This document shows, in pieces, positions 44,404 through 55,174 of a stretch of DNA of 64,000 nucleotides (its first letter is position 1; the number at the start of each line of letters is the position of its first letter). This DNA comes from Atkinsonella hypoxylon (taxonomy: Eukaryota > Ascomycota > Sordariomycetes > Hypocreales > Clavicipitaceae), in NCBI GenBank assembly GCA_000729835.1, contig JFHB01000050.1:104420-168419 (forward strand), in the 5' to 3' direction. Under the pieces are notes generated by a model. The model was not told the DNA's origin. It was given only the letters and a program-made list of their open reading frames with translations, and did no database searches. Both the position numbers and the translations under genes were made by a program.

Positions 44404-47373
44404 ATGCGTCGGGGACGGTCTCCCGGCTCTGCTTCGCCATACCGGGCGCTGGCTCATCATCAACAGGCAGCTTCCCCGTCTACGTCAACTGACCCCAGCT
44501 CCGTCATAAGGTCTTTTGATGTCGATTCCAACCCTGCCCGGCCGGTACGGCCCTCGCCCCTTACCGCCTCGACGATTCGAGATATGCCGTTGGATCTAGT
44601 TGAGCGCATCCGGTCATTTCCTCTGTTCCTGTCAGCCCCTGAAGAATTCCTCGTCGCCATTGGCAATCACCTCAAGCCCCAAATTAATGGACCCAACGAC
44701 CACATAATCACCGAAGGCGATGACGCAAAGGCCATGTACTGGCTGGTGCGCGGTGTGGTGGCCGTGACGTCGCGTGATGGAGAGGCAGTGTATGCCGAAT
44801 TGAAGCCAGGTGCTTTCTTTGGCGAGATTGGTGTCCTCATGGACATGCCACGTACCGCCACAATTATTGCACGAACAAAATGCCTGCTGCTTGTCTTGAA
44901 AAAGGAAGATTTACAACTCGTCATACCTAAATTCCCTGAAATGGAGAAAGCGATTCGAGAAGAAGCCCAAGAACGGCTTCACTTGCTCAAGAAACAGCGA
45001 CAGGAACGTGGTGTCAGCGTGAAATCAGCAAAGAGTGACTTCATCCCCCGAACGACCGTCCCTGGCGAGGTTTCGACCGGCGAGAGCGGGGCAATAAAAG
45101 ATGGCGCTGTAGTCAATACAAAGAAGCGCAAGTCACCAAGTCCTGGCGTGATTGAAGATCCCGCCGCCGGTAGTGCCATTGGTAGTGGCTTCGTGAATAT
45201 TCGAAAGACACTCAAGGAGCTACCTCTGTTCTCTAATTTACCCCCCGAGATCCTACACTTTCTAGGCTTGAGTGTACAGCCGAAAACTTACCATCCTTTT
45301 GTCGAAATTATCTGTCAAGGCACGCGGGGCAATGAAATTTATTTCATCGTGCGAGGCGAGGCTGAAGTTATACATGACCAACCCAAGGAGAAGCACGATG
45401 GCCAACAGACTGCAGTTTCGATACAGTCAAGACCTCGATTGAAAGCTGGGCAATATTTTGGTGAAGTTGCCAGCTTGGGGCTATCGCCAGGAAGGACCGC
45501 AACCGTTCGATCTATTACAACAGTGGAATGTTTGATGATTCCCGGTGAAGTCATGGAGGAACTGTGGCGGCGATGTCCGCCAGATGTTAAACATCAAGTG
45601 GAGCAGACGGCTAGAATACGGTTGAAGACCCATGACGAGGATATTAGGATGACGGACCTGCATAACAAATTACAACTGTCAATCTCGGACCCTCCTACTC
45701 TCTCGACTCCTGCAAAGGGACCCTTGGCTAATCTCAAATTCACCACGCCTGCAGATCAAGGATCGCCCAGCAAAGATGATACAGAAGTTATGGAACCAAA
45801 GGATCCGGATCCGTTTCTGAGTGTCAATATGGAGAACTTGAGGAATCGCAGACGACACTCTTTGGCTCCTCCAACACCTCAAAGCGAGAACACGACAACT
45901 ATTCGACCCAATGGTCACCGCCCATCTTACATTGACCATAGCCCAATTCGCTTTAGTTCTAGCGACACGTTCGAATCCGGTGTCCCGGCGAAAAGAGCTA
46001 AGACTGCCACGAGTCGGTCGCTGTCACTCTGCGTACCGGCTCTAAATGATGAGGTGCTTGTCCAAATATTCAAGTACCTCGATATCAAAGAACTTATACG
46101 CTTGCGTCTTGTCAGCAGTCATTGGCGGCATCTCCTAACCACGTCTCCGAAAATCTGCGAAGAGGTCGATTTATCTCGTTATAATCGTTTTGTCACAGAC
46201 CATGCGATCATACATGTCCTGGCCCCTTTCATCGGAAGTCGGGCTACGTCCATGGACCTGAGCAACTGCTTTCATGTCACGGATGAAGGATTCTCTATTT
46301 TATGGCGCCAATGTGGTAAGAACATCAAGAGGTGGCGCATGCTATCCGTATGGGATGTATCTGCGCACCAAATTCTCGAGATGAGCGAAAATGCCAAGGA
46401 ACTGGAAGAAGTAGATTGGAGTAATTGTCGAAAAGTGGGAGATAATCTTCTCGGTCGCGTAGTTGGCTGGGTCGTAAGTGAGTCACCAACAGTAAAAAAG
46501 AGTACTGTCGCGACGAGTTCTGCGCAAAAGAAACAGGAGGATACGAAAAAGATGGTCCAGAGCGCGAATAACCCTCCACCCGGGACAGTGATTGGGTGCC
46601 CAAAGCTCAACAAGCTGGACCTGTCGTACTGCAAACACATTACAGACAGGTCGATGGCTCATTTAGCTGCTCATGCGTCAAACAGGCTCCGCTCGTTATC
46701 TCTTACCCGTTGCACATCCATTACGGACGTTGGATTTCAGTCATGGGCGCAGTACAGATTTGAGAAGCTTACTCATCTGTGTCTAGCTGATTGTACGTAC
46801 TTGTCGGACAATGCGGTCGTGGCTCTCGTGAACGCGGCCAAATGTCTTACTCATTTGGATCTCTCCTTTTGCTGCGCTTTATCCGATACATCGACTGAGG
46901 TGGTAGCCCTGGGATTGCCCATGCTAAGAGAGCTCAGGATGGCGTTTTGCGGCAGCGCAGTAAGTGATGCAAGCCTGGAGAGCATTGCCTTGCATCTTAA
47001 CGAACTGGAAGGCCTTAGTGTTCGCGGCTGCGTCCGGGTCACTGGCAAAGGGTTGGAGAATATTTTGCGAGGCTGTACTCTCCTCAAGTGGGCGGATGTG
47101 AGTCAATGTCGCAATCTGGAACATTGGCTTCGCGCTGGTAACATCGCAAAATGGGGTTTTGATGACCGTACATACAAATCCGTTACACCAACAGGGTGGT
47201 GGGCAGCTGCAGCAACCGAGAGTATCGGGGAGATTCCCCCATTGAAAACCATGAGCGTGGCCATGTTGACAACGCCCAGTTTCCTTCCCCGTTCGGGCCT
47301 CGGCTTCTTAAGCAAGCGAGCGAGACAACCTGTGAGGTTCATTATCGAGAAGGGTGATCAGGGCTTGAGATGA
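44404..47373 (+). CDS. Protein with two cyclic-nucleotide-binding domains, an F-box and leucine-rich repeats
   Basis: Single exon; 989 aa from the Met at 44404 (MRRGRSPGSASPYRAL), or 1015 aa from 44326. The inner start is preferred because the extra 26 residues look like translated leader. Domain order: CNB1 at about 70-190 (phosphate cassette FFGEIGVLMDMPRTATI), CNB2 at about 270-400 (YFGEVASLGLSPGRTATV), a charged linker, an F-box near 555-600 (LNDEVLVQIFKYLDIKELIRLRLVSSHWRHLL), then AMN1-type LRRs to about 890 (LDLSYCKHITDRSMAHLAAH, LCLADCTYLSDNAVVALVNA, LDLSFCCALSDTSTEVVALG). Both cassettes keep the Glu and Arg that contact the cyclic phosphate, so ligand binding is plausible. The F-box implies an SCF ubiquitin-ligase adaptor that a cyclic nucleotide could control. 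Function is inferred from domains only. Confidence 0.9.
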   Translation: MRRGRSPGSASPYRALAHHQQAASPSTSTDPSSVIRSFDVDSNPARPVRPSPLTASTIRDMPLDLVERIRSFPLFLSAPEEFLVAIGNHLKPQINGPNDHIITEGDDAKAMYWLVRGVVAVTSRDGEAVYAELKPGAFFGEIGVLMDMPRTATIIARTKCLLLVLKKEDLQLVIPKFPEMEKAIREEAQERLHLLKKQRQERGVSVKSAKSDFIPRTTVPGEVSTGESGAIKDGAVVNTKKRKSPSPGVIEDPAAGSAIGSGFVNIRKTLKELPLFSNLPPEILHFLGLSVQPKTYHPFVEIICQGTRGNEIYFIVRGEAEVIHDQPKEKHDGQQTAVSIQSRPRLKAGQYFGEVASLGLSPGRTATVRSITTVECLMIPGEVMEELWRRCPPDVKHQVEQTARIRLKTHDEDIRMTDLHNKLQLSISDPPTLSTPAKGPLANLKFTTPADQGSPSKDDTEVMEPKDPDPFLSVNMENLRNRRRHSLAPPTPQSENTTTIRPNGHRPSYIDHSPIRFSSSDTFESGVPAKRAKTATSRSLSLCVPALNDEVLVQIFKYLDIKELIRLRLVSSHWRHLLTTSPKICEEVDLSRYNRFVTDHAIIHVLAPFIGSRATSMDLSNCFHVTDEGFSILWRQCGKNIKRWRMLSVWDVSAHQILEMSENAKELEEVDWSNCRKVGDNLLGRVVGWVVSESPTVKKSTVATSSAQKKQEDTKKMVQSANNPPPGTVIGCPKLNKLDLSYCKHITDRSMAHLAAHASNRLRSLSLTRCTSITDVGFQSWAQYRFEKLTHLCLADCTYLSDNAVVALVNAAKCLTHLDLSFCCALSDTSTEVVALGLPMLRELRMAFCGSAVSDASLESIALHLNELEGLSVRGCVRVTGKGLENILRGCTLLKWADVSQCRNLEHWLRAGNIAKWGFDDRTYKSVTPTGWWAAAATESIGEIPPLKTMSVAMLTTPSFLPRSGLGFLSKRARQPVRFIIEKGDQGLR

Positions 47374-48121
47374 CAAATGATGGGTATATCGCAACGTCTG
47401 ATGGTTTGTGGAAAATAGTCTCACATTGGGTTTGGAAATGGGGTTGGTGATTTGATGACTGCATAGAGCAATCAACCGGCGTTCAGGCTGATTTTTTATT
47501 CTTTATTTTTCCCTTTCTTTCGCAATGGAGCGATAGACCCCATAATACCGGGCTCAATCCTGGCGTCCACTTGGCAGGCAGCATGATATCGATATATTAG
47601 GTCTGGCTCTGCTGGCGGCAACTGATGTGACAATGACAAAATCTGGGCATTTCAAGTAGGCAGTTTCTTATGAATTAACAATATTGATTACTCAGACACC
47701 TCGGGTCACAGCGTAAGCCCGGCGTGGACAATACTCTCACCCAACGACATGTCCTTTTGACTTGTTTCGTACGAAGCAAGGTAAGCATTGCATTGCAAAC
47801 CATCCTTCCTGTTTGTGATTACTTTGATTATTGTCGTTTGCCAATCATCTTCATTGGCAAGTCCCAGTCGGAAGGTTCCACCATCTTCCAACAAGCCCCA
47901 CCCACGTGACCAGACTTCTTCAGACTTAAACTTGCACGTCATAGTTAGTTAATGGTTAATCAGCAAGACTTGACTGGAGCTGCCCGCAGACGCTGTTCAA
48001 CTACAAATTGCCGTTGCCTGGCGCCACGCGTTCACTGATTTCCCCTCCACGAGCTAGTACCAACTTCAGCTTTTCTATCGTCAACCACCCGCAGCAACCG
48101 TTCGCGAAAACGTTGTCAACC
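47374..48121. other. Intergenic, no gene recognised
   Basis: About 750 bp between two plus-strand genes, holding the 3' UTR of the F-box gene and the promoter and leader of the next. The frame of the next gene is open back to 48008, but the conserved start is at 48122. Confidence 0.45.
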
Positions 48122-49209
48122 ATGTCATTCACCGTCAGTGTGCGGCAGAGCCCTCTACGCCTGGCGCAACGACTGCCCCAGCTGTCCAGGTCAGCATTCC
48201 AGCCGATCCGAAGCTTCCATCACCAGCCTACAAAACCTACCAACAACTTCTTCACGTCGCGCGTGTCAACGATTGCCGCACGAAATGCCTTTGCCCGTGG
48301 TGGCGGCCGCTCATTTCATCAAGAAACCACACAGCAAGCCTTCAGAGGTTCTAGCACGCGAAAATTGCTTGTCGGCGGTGCTATTTTTGGTGGTACCCTA
48401 ATTGCTATCAATGCCGTCTTCAATCGTGAGACGAGGGACGACGGTGGTATGCCGCCGTACGAGAGAGAGTATCTGAACACTACATTCCTGCATACTGGTC
48501 TGGGAGTTGGCATCATCGGTTTGACGGCTAGACAAATGGTTCAGAGCGGCTTCGTGTACCGTCTGATGGTGACAAATCCCTGGGTTGTAGGACTGGGTGG
48601 CTTGGCCTTGAGCTTCGCAACCATGATTGGAACGCGATCTATCAGTCCCGATAAGTAAGTTCAAGCATGCGGAGATTTTGAACATTAAGATCGGCAAGAT
48701 ACTCACATGACAAACCTTGCAGCTACATTCCCAAGTATGCACTCTGGACTGCCTTCAATGCCACGCAAGCTGCCTTTGTCGCTCCTCTCCTCGCTTTCGT
48801 CCCGGCTCCCCTTCTTGCCCGCGCGGGTCTTTACACAATTGCCATGATGGGCGCTCTTTCTATCGTCGGAGCTACGGCCAAGCAAGAGAAGTACCTCTAT
48901 ATTGGAGGTCCACTCCTCGCTGGTGCCGCCATTGTCGCTGTATCTGGTCTTGCTCCACTCGTCGTCCCTGCTACGGCCGTGCGAACCCTCGCCTTTACCG
49001 AGAGCATCTGGTTGTATGGTGGTCTTGCCGTTTTCGGTGGCTTCACACTGTACGATGTGCAAAAGGTGCTGTACCATGCTCGCATGGCTCAAGCTGGTGT
49101 GATGAAGCGTGATCCTGTAAACGAGAGCATTTCACTAGAACTTGACTTCTTGAACATTTTCGTTCGCATGGTCCAGATTCTGATGATGCAGCAAAACCGC
49201 CGAAAGTGA
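48122..49209 (+). CDS. Mitochondrial Bax-inhibitor-1 family protein (GHITM/MICS1-like)
   Basis: Inner mitochondrial membrane protein of the BI-1/TMBIM family; the animal relative GHITM (MICS1) affects cristae shape and ion exchange. Two exons, 48122-48654 and 48723-49209, with a 68 bp intron, give 339 aa. The N-terminus (MSFTVSVRQSPLRLAQRLPQLSRSAFQPIRSFHHQ) is rich in Arg and Ser without acids, a good mitochondrial presequence. Transmembrane segments follow: LLVGGAIFGGTLIAINAVF, FLHTGLGVGIIGLTARQM, PWVVGLGGLALSFATMIGT, then after the intron six more hydrophobic stretches. The family signature is seen in LWTAFNATQAAFVAPLLAF, GGLAVFGGFTLYDVQKVLYHARM and the C-terminal LELDFLNIFVRMVQIL. Confidence 0.9.
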
Positions 49210-49580
49210 CAGGCTTATACAGTACGACAGGGAATTGAGACTCTCAAAATAGTAAGTTAACCGGGGTGGTTAAGATTGACTATGTGCTTCATTTTCTTTA
49301 CTTTGTAATATATGCAGAGGCAAACTCCTCTCTGGGCGCGATCAAGCCACGTCGAAGTAGGCAATAGAAAAAGGATATCAATAAACATAAAGAAAGCTTA
49401 TAGTTTCGCTGCTCCTGTAAGCTTCTATTTAACAAAAACATGTCAAAATTGGACATCAGAACAAGTAGGTCCAAGTTACCCTACTCAAGTTCAATGATGT
49501 ATTTCCATCTGCAATATGCCAAGATGTAATGTGCATATTACATCAAACATAACTGCAAACTCCAAGTAAGCCATCCATGT
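49210..49580. other. Convergent intergenic region
   Basis: About 370 bp between the stop codons of the GHITM-like gene and MSRA. It should hold both 3' UTRs; no other element seen. Confidence 0.45.
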
Positions 49581-50310
49581 TTAATCTAATCTAGCCACCG
49601 ATTCACCTCTTTTATGTAAAGGAGGAAACGATCTCAAGAAGTGACTAGGACACTCATATCCCGAAGGGTTTTTATGCAAGTGCTCCTGGTGATATTCTTC
49701 CGCAGTCCACCACTTTCCCGCCGGAGCAATCTCCGTCACAATGCCTCCCTTCCACCACTGGTCATTCGCAAGGCGCGTAACCTCCCTCGCGATCTTCTCC
49801 TGCTCCGCATCATGAAAGTAGATGGCAGATCGGTACTGGGGACCAGTATCGGGACCCTGGCGATTAAGTGTCGTGGGATCGTGCATCTTGTAGAAGAACT
49901 CGAGGAGCGCGCGGTAGGATACCTGCTTCGGGTCAAAGGTGATCTGGGCGGCTTCGGCGTCTAAGACGCGGTCAGTTTGTCCCCCCCTGCTTATGGTTTT
50001 TTTTTTTTTTTCCAACACAGCATTTTTTCCCATTTTCTGACTTACGACCGGTTTTGCCGCCGCAGACTTGTCTGTATGTCGGATCGTCCAGGTCGCCGCC
50101 GATGTAGCCTACTTGGGCGTCGATGAGGCCCTTGCCCGCGAAGTGGCGACGGTAGAGGTGCTCTGTGCCCCAGAAACAGCCTGCTGCGACGGTGCATTTT
50201 TGCGCGCCTTCGGGGATGGGGCCTGGGGCGGCTGAGTCGGCTACGGGGAGGCGCGTGGACTGGGTGAATGGTCGGGTGAGGCGGGTTAGGAAGCTTGGGA
50301 TGTAGCTCAT
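49581..50310 (-). CDS. MSRA: Peptide methionine-S-sulfoxide reductase
   Basis: Repairs oxidised methionine (S-epimer) in proteins using thioredoxin. Two exons, 50310-50046 and 49960-49581, with an 85 bp intron, give 214 aa. The catalytic motif is VAAGCFWGTEHLYRR, followed by GLIDAQVGYIGGDLDDPTYRQVCGGKTG; exon 2 continues HAEAAQITFDPKQVSYRALLEFFYKMHDPTTLNRQGPDTGPQYRSAIYFHD. The first 35 residues (SFLTRLTRPFTQSTRLPV) could target mitochondria. The second exon end ...NPSGYECPSHFLRSFPPL is where a recycling Cys may sit. A TGGTA pentamer is repeated four times in the upstream region at 50420-50441. Confidence 0.95.
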
Positions 50311-50419
50311 TGTTGGGTTGCGCGAAGGGAGCTAGCTTCGAGGTTCTATTGGGAAGGCGGGTGCGGTGTGTAAAAGGAGAAAAAGGCGGGTTTGCAAGGG
50401 ATTCGGTGCAGAGGAATGA

Positions 50420-50441
50420 ATGGTATGGTATGGTATGGTAT
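50420..50441. repeat. TGGTA pentamer repeat upstream of MSRA
   Basis: Four head-to-tail TGGTA units about 110 bp upstream of the MSRA start codon, so within its promoter or 5' leader. Confidence 0.7.
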
Positions 50442-51001
50442 GCGATGAGGAGCGTGAAGGTGTGGCGAAGATTGGTCAAGTAGGGTTTATTTGTTTGTCG
50501 CTAGATATGGATGACGTGATGCTTTTGCCTTGCGCCCCGCCCCCCGCCCCCCACAGAATGACATGTGAGCTGGAAGTTCTCAGTTGGGGAAAGGATATCT
50601 TCCGTTTGGGTTTAGCTCCTAACTACTGCGCATTCAATTAATGCACTGGAGCTTTCATATATCGCACTAGACCTAACCAAACCGAGATTAGTCACTTCTG
50701 GTGGGTTCTATACACAAGAGTACCCTTAATGTTTCTCTTCGTGCTATAATGCCCTTTATATTAGCAGATATATATACAATATCACTAAAAGTCCGTTTTT
50801 TAAGATGATTTCGCGGTTGAAGATAGACTTAGCTATAAGGAGCTAATTAATGCAAGAATAAAACTTCTAGCAATAAAATTAATATTGTAGCAAAATGCCT
50901 TGCGTCTGAGAGGTTCTGAATTGCATGTATACATTGCAAGACTGCTGCCTCAGCTATTGCAGCAAAAAACAGCCAATTGGCTTAAAAAAGAAATTATTTG
51001 C

Positions 51002-51091
51002 GTGTCCGTTTCACGTAACTAGTTGTTTACTCCGCTAGTGCAACCTTCTTACGTAAGGAGCCCACACATCTAGGGTTTTACGAACGGACAC
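51002..51091. mobile_element. Candidate MITE-like element
   Basis: A 90 bp segment bounded by perfect inverted repeats of 9 bp (GTGTCCGTT / AACGGACAC), in AT-rich repeat-derived DNA. The outer flanks show no clear target-site duplication, so it could be chance. Confidence 0.3.
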
Positions 51092-51454
51092 TAAGTTACA
51101 GATTAAATATTCCCAGTGGGGGTTCCCTACAGGGGGCTAGCTCGTAGCCGACCCACCTGCTGTTAGCTTCTAGTGGCTATCATCATCATCATCATCATCA
51201 TCATCAATAGAAGTCATCAATTTCATCGCGTTTAACGTTAAATTCGTCAAATTTAACGGACTCGGCCACTTAATCGAGGCCTCAGACCTCCTGAGGACAC
51301 CAAAACGCCTCAAAATTCCGTCTTTAATACATCCCGATCCCCCTGACGATACTTGCGGGGACGGGCTCAATACCCCCTGCCGACCTGTATATAACAGCTT
51401 CAAGATTCGTTCGTCGGCAACGAGCTTATCTCTCAAAATCCCACTTACGACCAG

Positions 51455-51979
51455 ATGGCCAGCGCAACGATGTGGACGTCGAGGCGCCTCACAACAACTT
51501 CGACACAGTGCTGGTGCTTGACTTTGGCAGCCCAACTAGCCACTTGATACTCCGATGCTTACGAGCTCTCAATGTCTATGCTGAGATATTTGCCCTGCAC
51601 CCCAAGCTCGACGATTTAACCTGGAAGCCCAAGGGCATTACCTTGCCCGGTAGTCCCTCTTCCGTCTACAACCAAGGCTCGCCCCATGTTAATCTCGCCG
51701 TCTTTGGTCTCGGTGTGCCTATTCTCGTCATCTGCTACGGTTGCCAGGAAATTGCCTGGCGGGACCAACTCTGAGAATATGGCCCCGCCGGCTTAGGCGA
51801 GACCATGCATGCCTATTCCGTACATGAGCCATTTTAACAAGCTCGTCCGCCTGCTTGCGGGCTTTATGGCCGTGGCCAAAACGGTCAACTCGGAGTTTGC
51901 CGGCATCGCCCACCAGACCAAGCCTATTTTCGGTGTGCAATTTCACCCCGAGCTTGAACACACTCTGCGGGGGGAGTAA
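51455..51979 (+). pseudogene. GMP synthase 5' fragment (glutamine amidotransferase domain), degenerate
   Basis: Begins with what looks like the original start (ATG GCC AGC GCA ACG). After a one-base slip it reads VDVEAPHNNFDTVLVLDFGS, HLILRCLRALNVYAEIFALHPKLDDLTWKPKGITLPGSPSSVYNQGSPHVNLAVFGLGVPILVICYGCQEIAW, the N-terminal half of a class-I glutaminase with nucleophile Cys in ICYGCQE. A stop and a roughly 30-residue deletion follow. Near 51822 it resumes MSHFNKLVRLLAGFMAVAKTVNSEFAGIAHQTKPIFGVQFHPELEHTLRGE with the catalytic His/Glu, and ends at TAA 51979. The ATP-pyrophosphatase and dimerisation domains of GMP synthase are absent. Substitutions such as DFGSQYSHL to DFGSPTSHL also argue for a dead copy. 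Confidence 0.85.
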
Positions 51980-52061
51980 GTCCTACGCAACCGAATTAGG
52001 TCATAAGCGACTTTATCGAGCAGGAGACCACTTGGATCAGAAAGCTTGTTAGTCCTACAGC

Positions 52062-52475
52062 CTAAGTCATCGGCGTTGTTAGTGGTCGTGTTGACAGCCA
52101 CAGTAGCGGCCAGGCTTCTGCGCGAAGCGAATGGTGTCCTCTCCGTCTAGCCGTTAGTTTGGGGGCGAGACGCTGTCGAAAGCCCCCTTTTTGTCTTTGC
52201 GTAATAGCATAGATTACTCCAGAAGCTGCTGGTAAAGACAGGTCCTCTCCTCTATCAGAGACTATGCCCTCAGGAGCCCCAAATCGCCATTCGATCTCAA
52301 TGTGGAAGAGCTCTGCTAAATCAGCTGGATTAATAGTGGTTGCTACAGGGTGGAATACGAAATACTTGGTATATTGGTCTACAATCATTAGGACTGCGTC
52401 TACTTTGCTATCCTTATATAATACCTTAGGAGCTCTGTAACGAAGTCCATCGATAGCTCGATCCACGGTCGCCGT
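52062..52475 (-). mobile_element. Ty3/Gypsy retrotransposon integrase fragment
   Basis: The minus strand encodes VDAVLMIVDQYTKYFVFHPV, TTINPADLAELFHIEIEWRFGAPEGIVSDRGED, which is the catalytic core of a Gypsy-type integrase, including the second Asp in VSDRG. In a neighbouring frame just upstream, ELSMDFVTELL carries the first Asp. The frame is broken and the rest of the polyprotein is missing, so this is a relic. It starts about 80 bp after the GMP synthase fragment. Confidence 0.75.
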
Positions 52476-52851
52476 GGAATCCGACAGCTTCAGTCAATAT
52501 TACAGCTTGCATACTGGTTTTGCCTGTCTTGACCCTGCGACTTACAATTCTAAAACTTGCCTTTTCCAAGTCTATGTCCGGGGTCTAAACGAACACTTAT
52601 TTGCGGCACGCCACGTCCAATTTTTGTTGGAGAAAATGGCAAGATCAGGGAGGGCTCAAGAGTCGCCAATTCATTACACAAAATACATCAAGGAGCAGAT
52701 ACACATACAGTCTAACTTGAAGAGCCCGATCACTTTGGTACGAATCACATACAGCTGTTATCACAAACCCAAACCCAGTACAACCCTTCTGTATTAGCTG
52801 AGCATAACCAACGTCAGCATTTCCTAATCTTCAAAGACAACGGATATCCAT
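52476..52851. other. Short intergenic stretch
   Basis: About 375 bp between the integrase relic and the 3' end of the sugar porter gene. An open frame at 52474-52797 shows no domain. Confidence 0.4.
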
Positions 52852-54591
52852 CTACGTTACCGCTCCCCCGTTCTTGTTCCCCCCCTCCATCCTCTCGGTG
52901 GGAACCCTCGTCGACGTACCATGCACATGGAATGATTCCGTATCACTGCCCGTCAAGATTTCCGCCTCCCAGCACTTATACCAGGGCCCTTCGAACAACT
53001 CGCCCATTCTCTCCAGCGATACACCCTTCGTCTCGGGGGCCCAGGCGCCAAGGACAAACAGCCCGAGGAAACACACCAGGGCCCAGAAGACGTATGCACC
53101 CCAGACGTCGAACGCGTGAAAAAGCAGGGGCGTGGTGCGCACCACGGCGAACTGGAAGAGCCAGTGGACCATCATGTTGACAGCGTAGCAGACGCCGCGG
53201 ACACGGGTGGGCAGGATCTCGGTGCCGTAGAGATACTGCACCGTGCAGAGGCCGATCGACCAGCCCATGGCGTAGACGAAGACCGAGGCGACGGCGGCTC
53301 CGGAAGCAGCTTGGTTGGAGTCGCGGCGCCACAAGGCCATGTAGATGGCCATGTAGATGTGCGTGAGGCACTGGATGGCTAGTCCCGCCATGAAGCACGG
53401 ACGACGGCCAAAATAGTCAATCAGTCGCCACATGAAGACCATGGTGAAGACGAGCTTGGTGGCGCCGTATCCACCGGCGTGTATGAGGGCCCGGTTGCTC
53501 GTAATGCCCGCGTACCGAAAAATCTCGGGAATGTAGTACGTGATGCCGTTGCCGCCGCTCCATTGGGCGACCGTCTGCATGGCAAGGCCCAGGAGGAAGC
53601 GGCTGCGATAGGAGCGTACCGTAGCGACCTCTCTGATGAGCCTCCACGCGGACATGTTCACGAGGACGAGGTTCTTGCTCACGACTTCTTCCTGCATCTC
53701 TTGAAACTCGCGCTGGACGTCGTGGTCGGCGGGGGATTTACGGCGCAGCCTGGCGAGCGCCGCGAGGGCTTCGTCGGAGCGGTTCTTGGATGCGAGCCAG
53801 CGAGGCGTGTCGTAGAGGAACAGGGAGCCGATGAGGCTGATGCCGACTGGTATTTGGGGCACCGCGAGGACAAGGCGGTACTGTTGTCGATTTTGAGCCA
53901 TGGTTCTCTGGGCAGCATCGCTGATGAAGAATCCTGGTTCGAAAAAAAAAGTCCAGGTTAGAAAGATGGTTTCTCCTTCCGGAGAGGGAAGAAGGGGGGG
54001 GGGGAGGCGGGTAGGGTTTGTTTCTTTTGCACGCCATTTCGATTCCCTTCGAGTTCAGCGCAAAGGAACAGGCTGGAGGCAAAACAACTTCTTACCCAGC
54101 ATCAATGTGGTCAGCAGGATAGCCATGTACACCGACACAATCATGCCTCTGTTCCTCGCTCGCGCGATTTCCGATAGATACAATGGCGCAACGACGGTTA
54201 ACCCGCCCGCGCCGACGCCCCCCCATATTCTTGCAAACAGCAGCAAGCCAAGGTTGCCGGATGCAAAGGCGACGGTGAGAAATCCTGCCATCCACAGCAG
54301 CGTGAAGATTTGCCAGGTCCGAAGGCGGCCGACCACGTCGGCAGCGTAGGCTGCCATGCCGGCTCCAATGGCAGCCCCGAGGACGCCGAGCGACGAGATG
54401 GTTGCCCGACGAGTGGCCAACTGAGACGGATCATTTGTCCAACGGCCTTTGACAAGACCAAAGTCTTCCATAAAGGACCTCAGTCCTGACGCCGAAGAAA
54501 AGCCGCCTTCGTCGTAGCCTTTGGGGATGGAGCCGCAGGCTATGATAACCACGTTCCACATATAGAACCAGTTGATCGTGGGTGAGCGCAT
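52852..54591 (-). CDS. MFS sugar porter (hexose or disaccharide transporter-like)
   Basis: Plasma-membrane sugar:proton symporter-type protein. Two exons, 54591-54096 and 53933-52852, with a 162 bp intron, give 525 aa. The N-terminus MRSPTINWFYMWNVVIIACGSIPKGYDEGGFS is the first transmembrane segment of the family. Signatures seen: ADVVGRLRTWQ, ARIWGGVGAGGLTVVAPLYLSEIARARNRGM, DTPRWLASKNRSDEALAALARLR, QWSGGNGITYYIPEIFRYAG, IDYFGRRPCF, GTEILPTRVRGV and PETKGVSLERMGELFEGPWY. These cover both six-helix halves. Codon use is strongly GC-rich in exon 2. The substrate cannot be told from sequence. A Zn2Cys6 regulator gene lies 1.8 kb upstream on the same strand. Confidence 0.92.
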
Positions 54592-55139
54592 TTTGCAACA
54601 TGTAGCAGGCAAAATCGGCCAGGGAGTGCCGGAGTGAGGTTAGAGGAATTGACGTGGTAATCTGGGATTCCAGCTCAGTCCATTTTCGCTGGAGTGTGAC
54701 GTGAAGAGACGTCCAGTCTGGCAATCGTCGAGTGTTGCTTTGTAGAGGTGCAGATCCAGGGTTGTTAACCGGCTTGATAGAAAAGATTCGGTTGTGTACG
54801 GTGAGATACTGAGCACGACAACGTGAGCATTTCGCGCGACATACGCCGTCGATCCTTGTTGGTCAGACCACCTCTTCCCCGACGCTGCTTGCATCTCAAT
54901 GAGTGAATAAAGTGCACGTGCGGCGTCCTTTATTTGTCTTTGTAGCTTGCCGTTGGGGCAATTCAGTTCAATAGACGCCACGCAGCACAGCAATAGGGAG
55001 TCGCCGATTTATTCGCGGTTGACACTCCGGCGAGGACAAAGGTCTCATCCTCATCGGGCAATGGCTGCATGACTGCATGGCTGTGTTACTTTCGGAGCAA
55101 TAGCGGCCAGGCGGGAGAAGGGTAAGAGTAAAAACGGCA

Positions 55140-55174
<35 letters not shown>

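Larger units (their letters stand above)
50311..51454. other. AT-rich island edge with microsatellite and possible MITE
   Basis: From about 50640 the DNA turns AT-rich with dense stops, unlike the MSRA side. It contains perfect 9-bp inverted ends GTGTCCGTT (51002-51010) and AACGGACAC (51083-51091) around an 70 bp core, and a (CAT)n run near 51180-51205. No gene is recognised. Confidence 0.45.

Noticed and set aside
53116..53961. Open frames antisense to the sugar porter
   Set aside because: GC-rich coding sequence gives long antisense frames; the transporter motifs on the minus strand explain the region.
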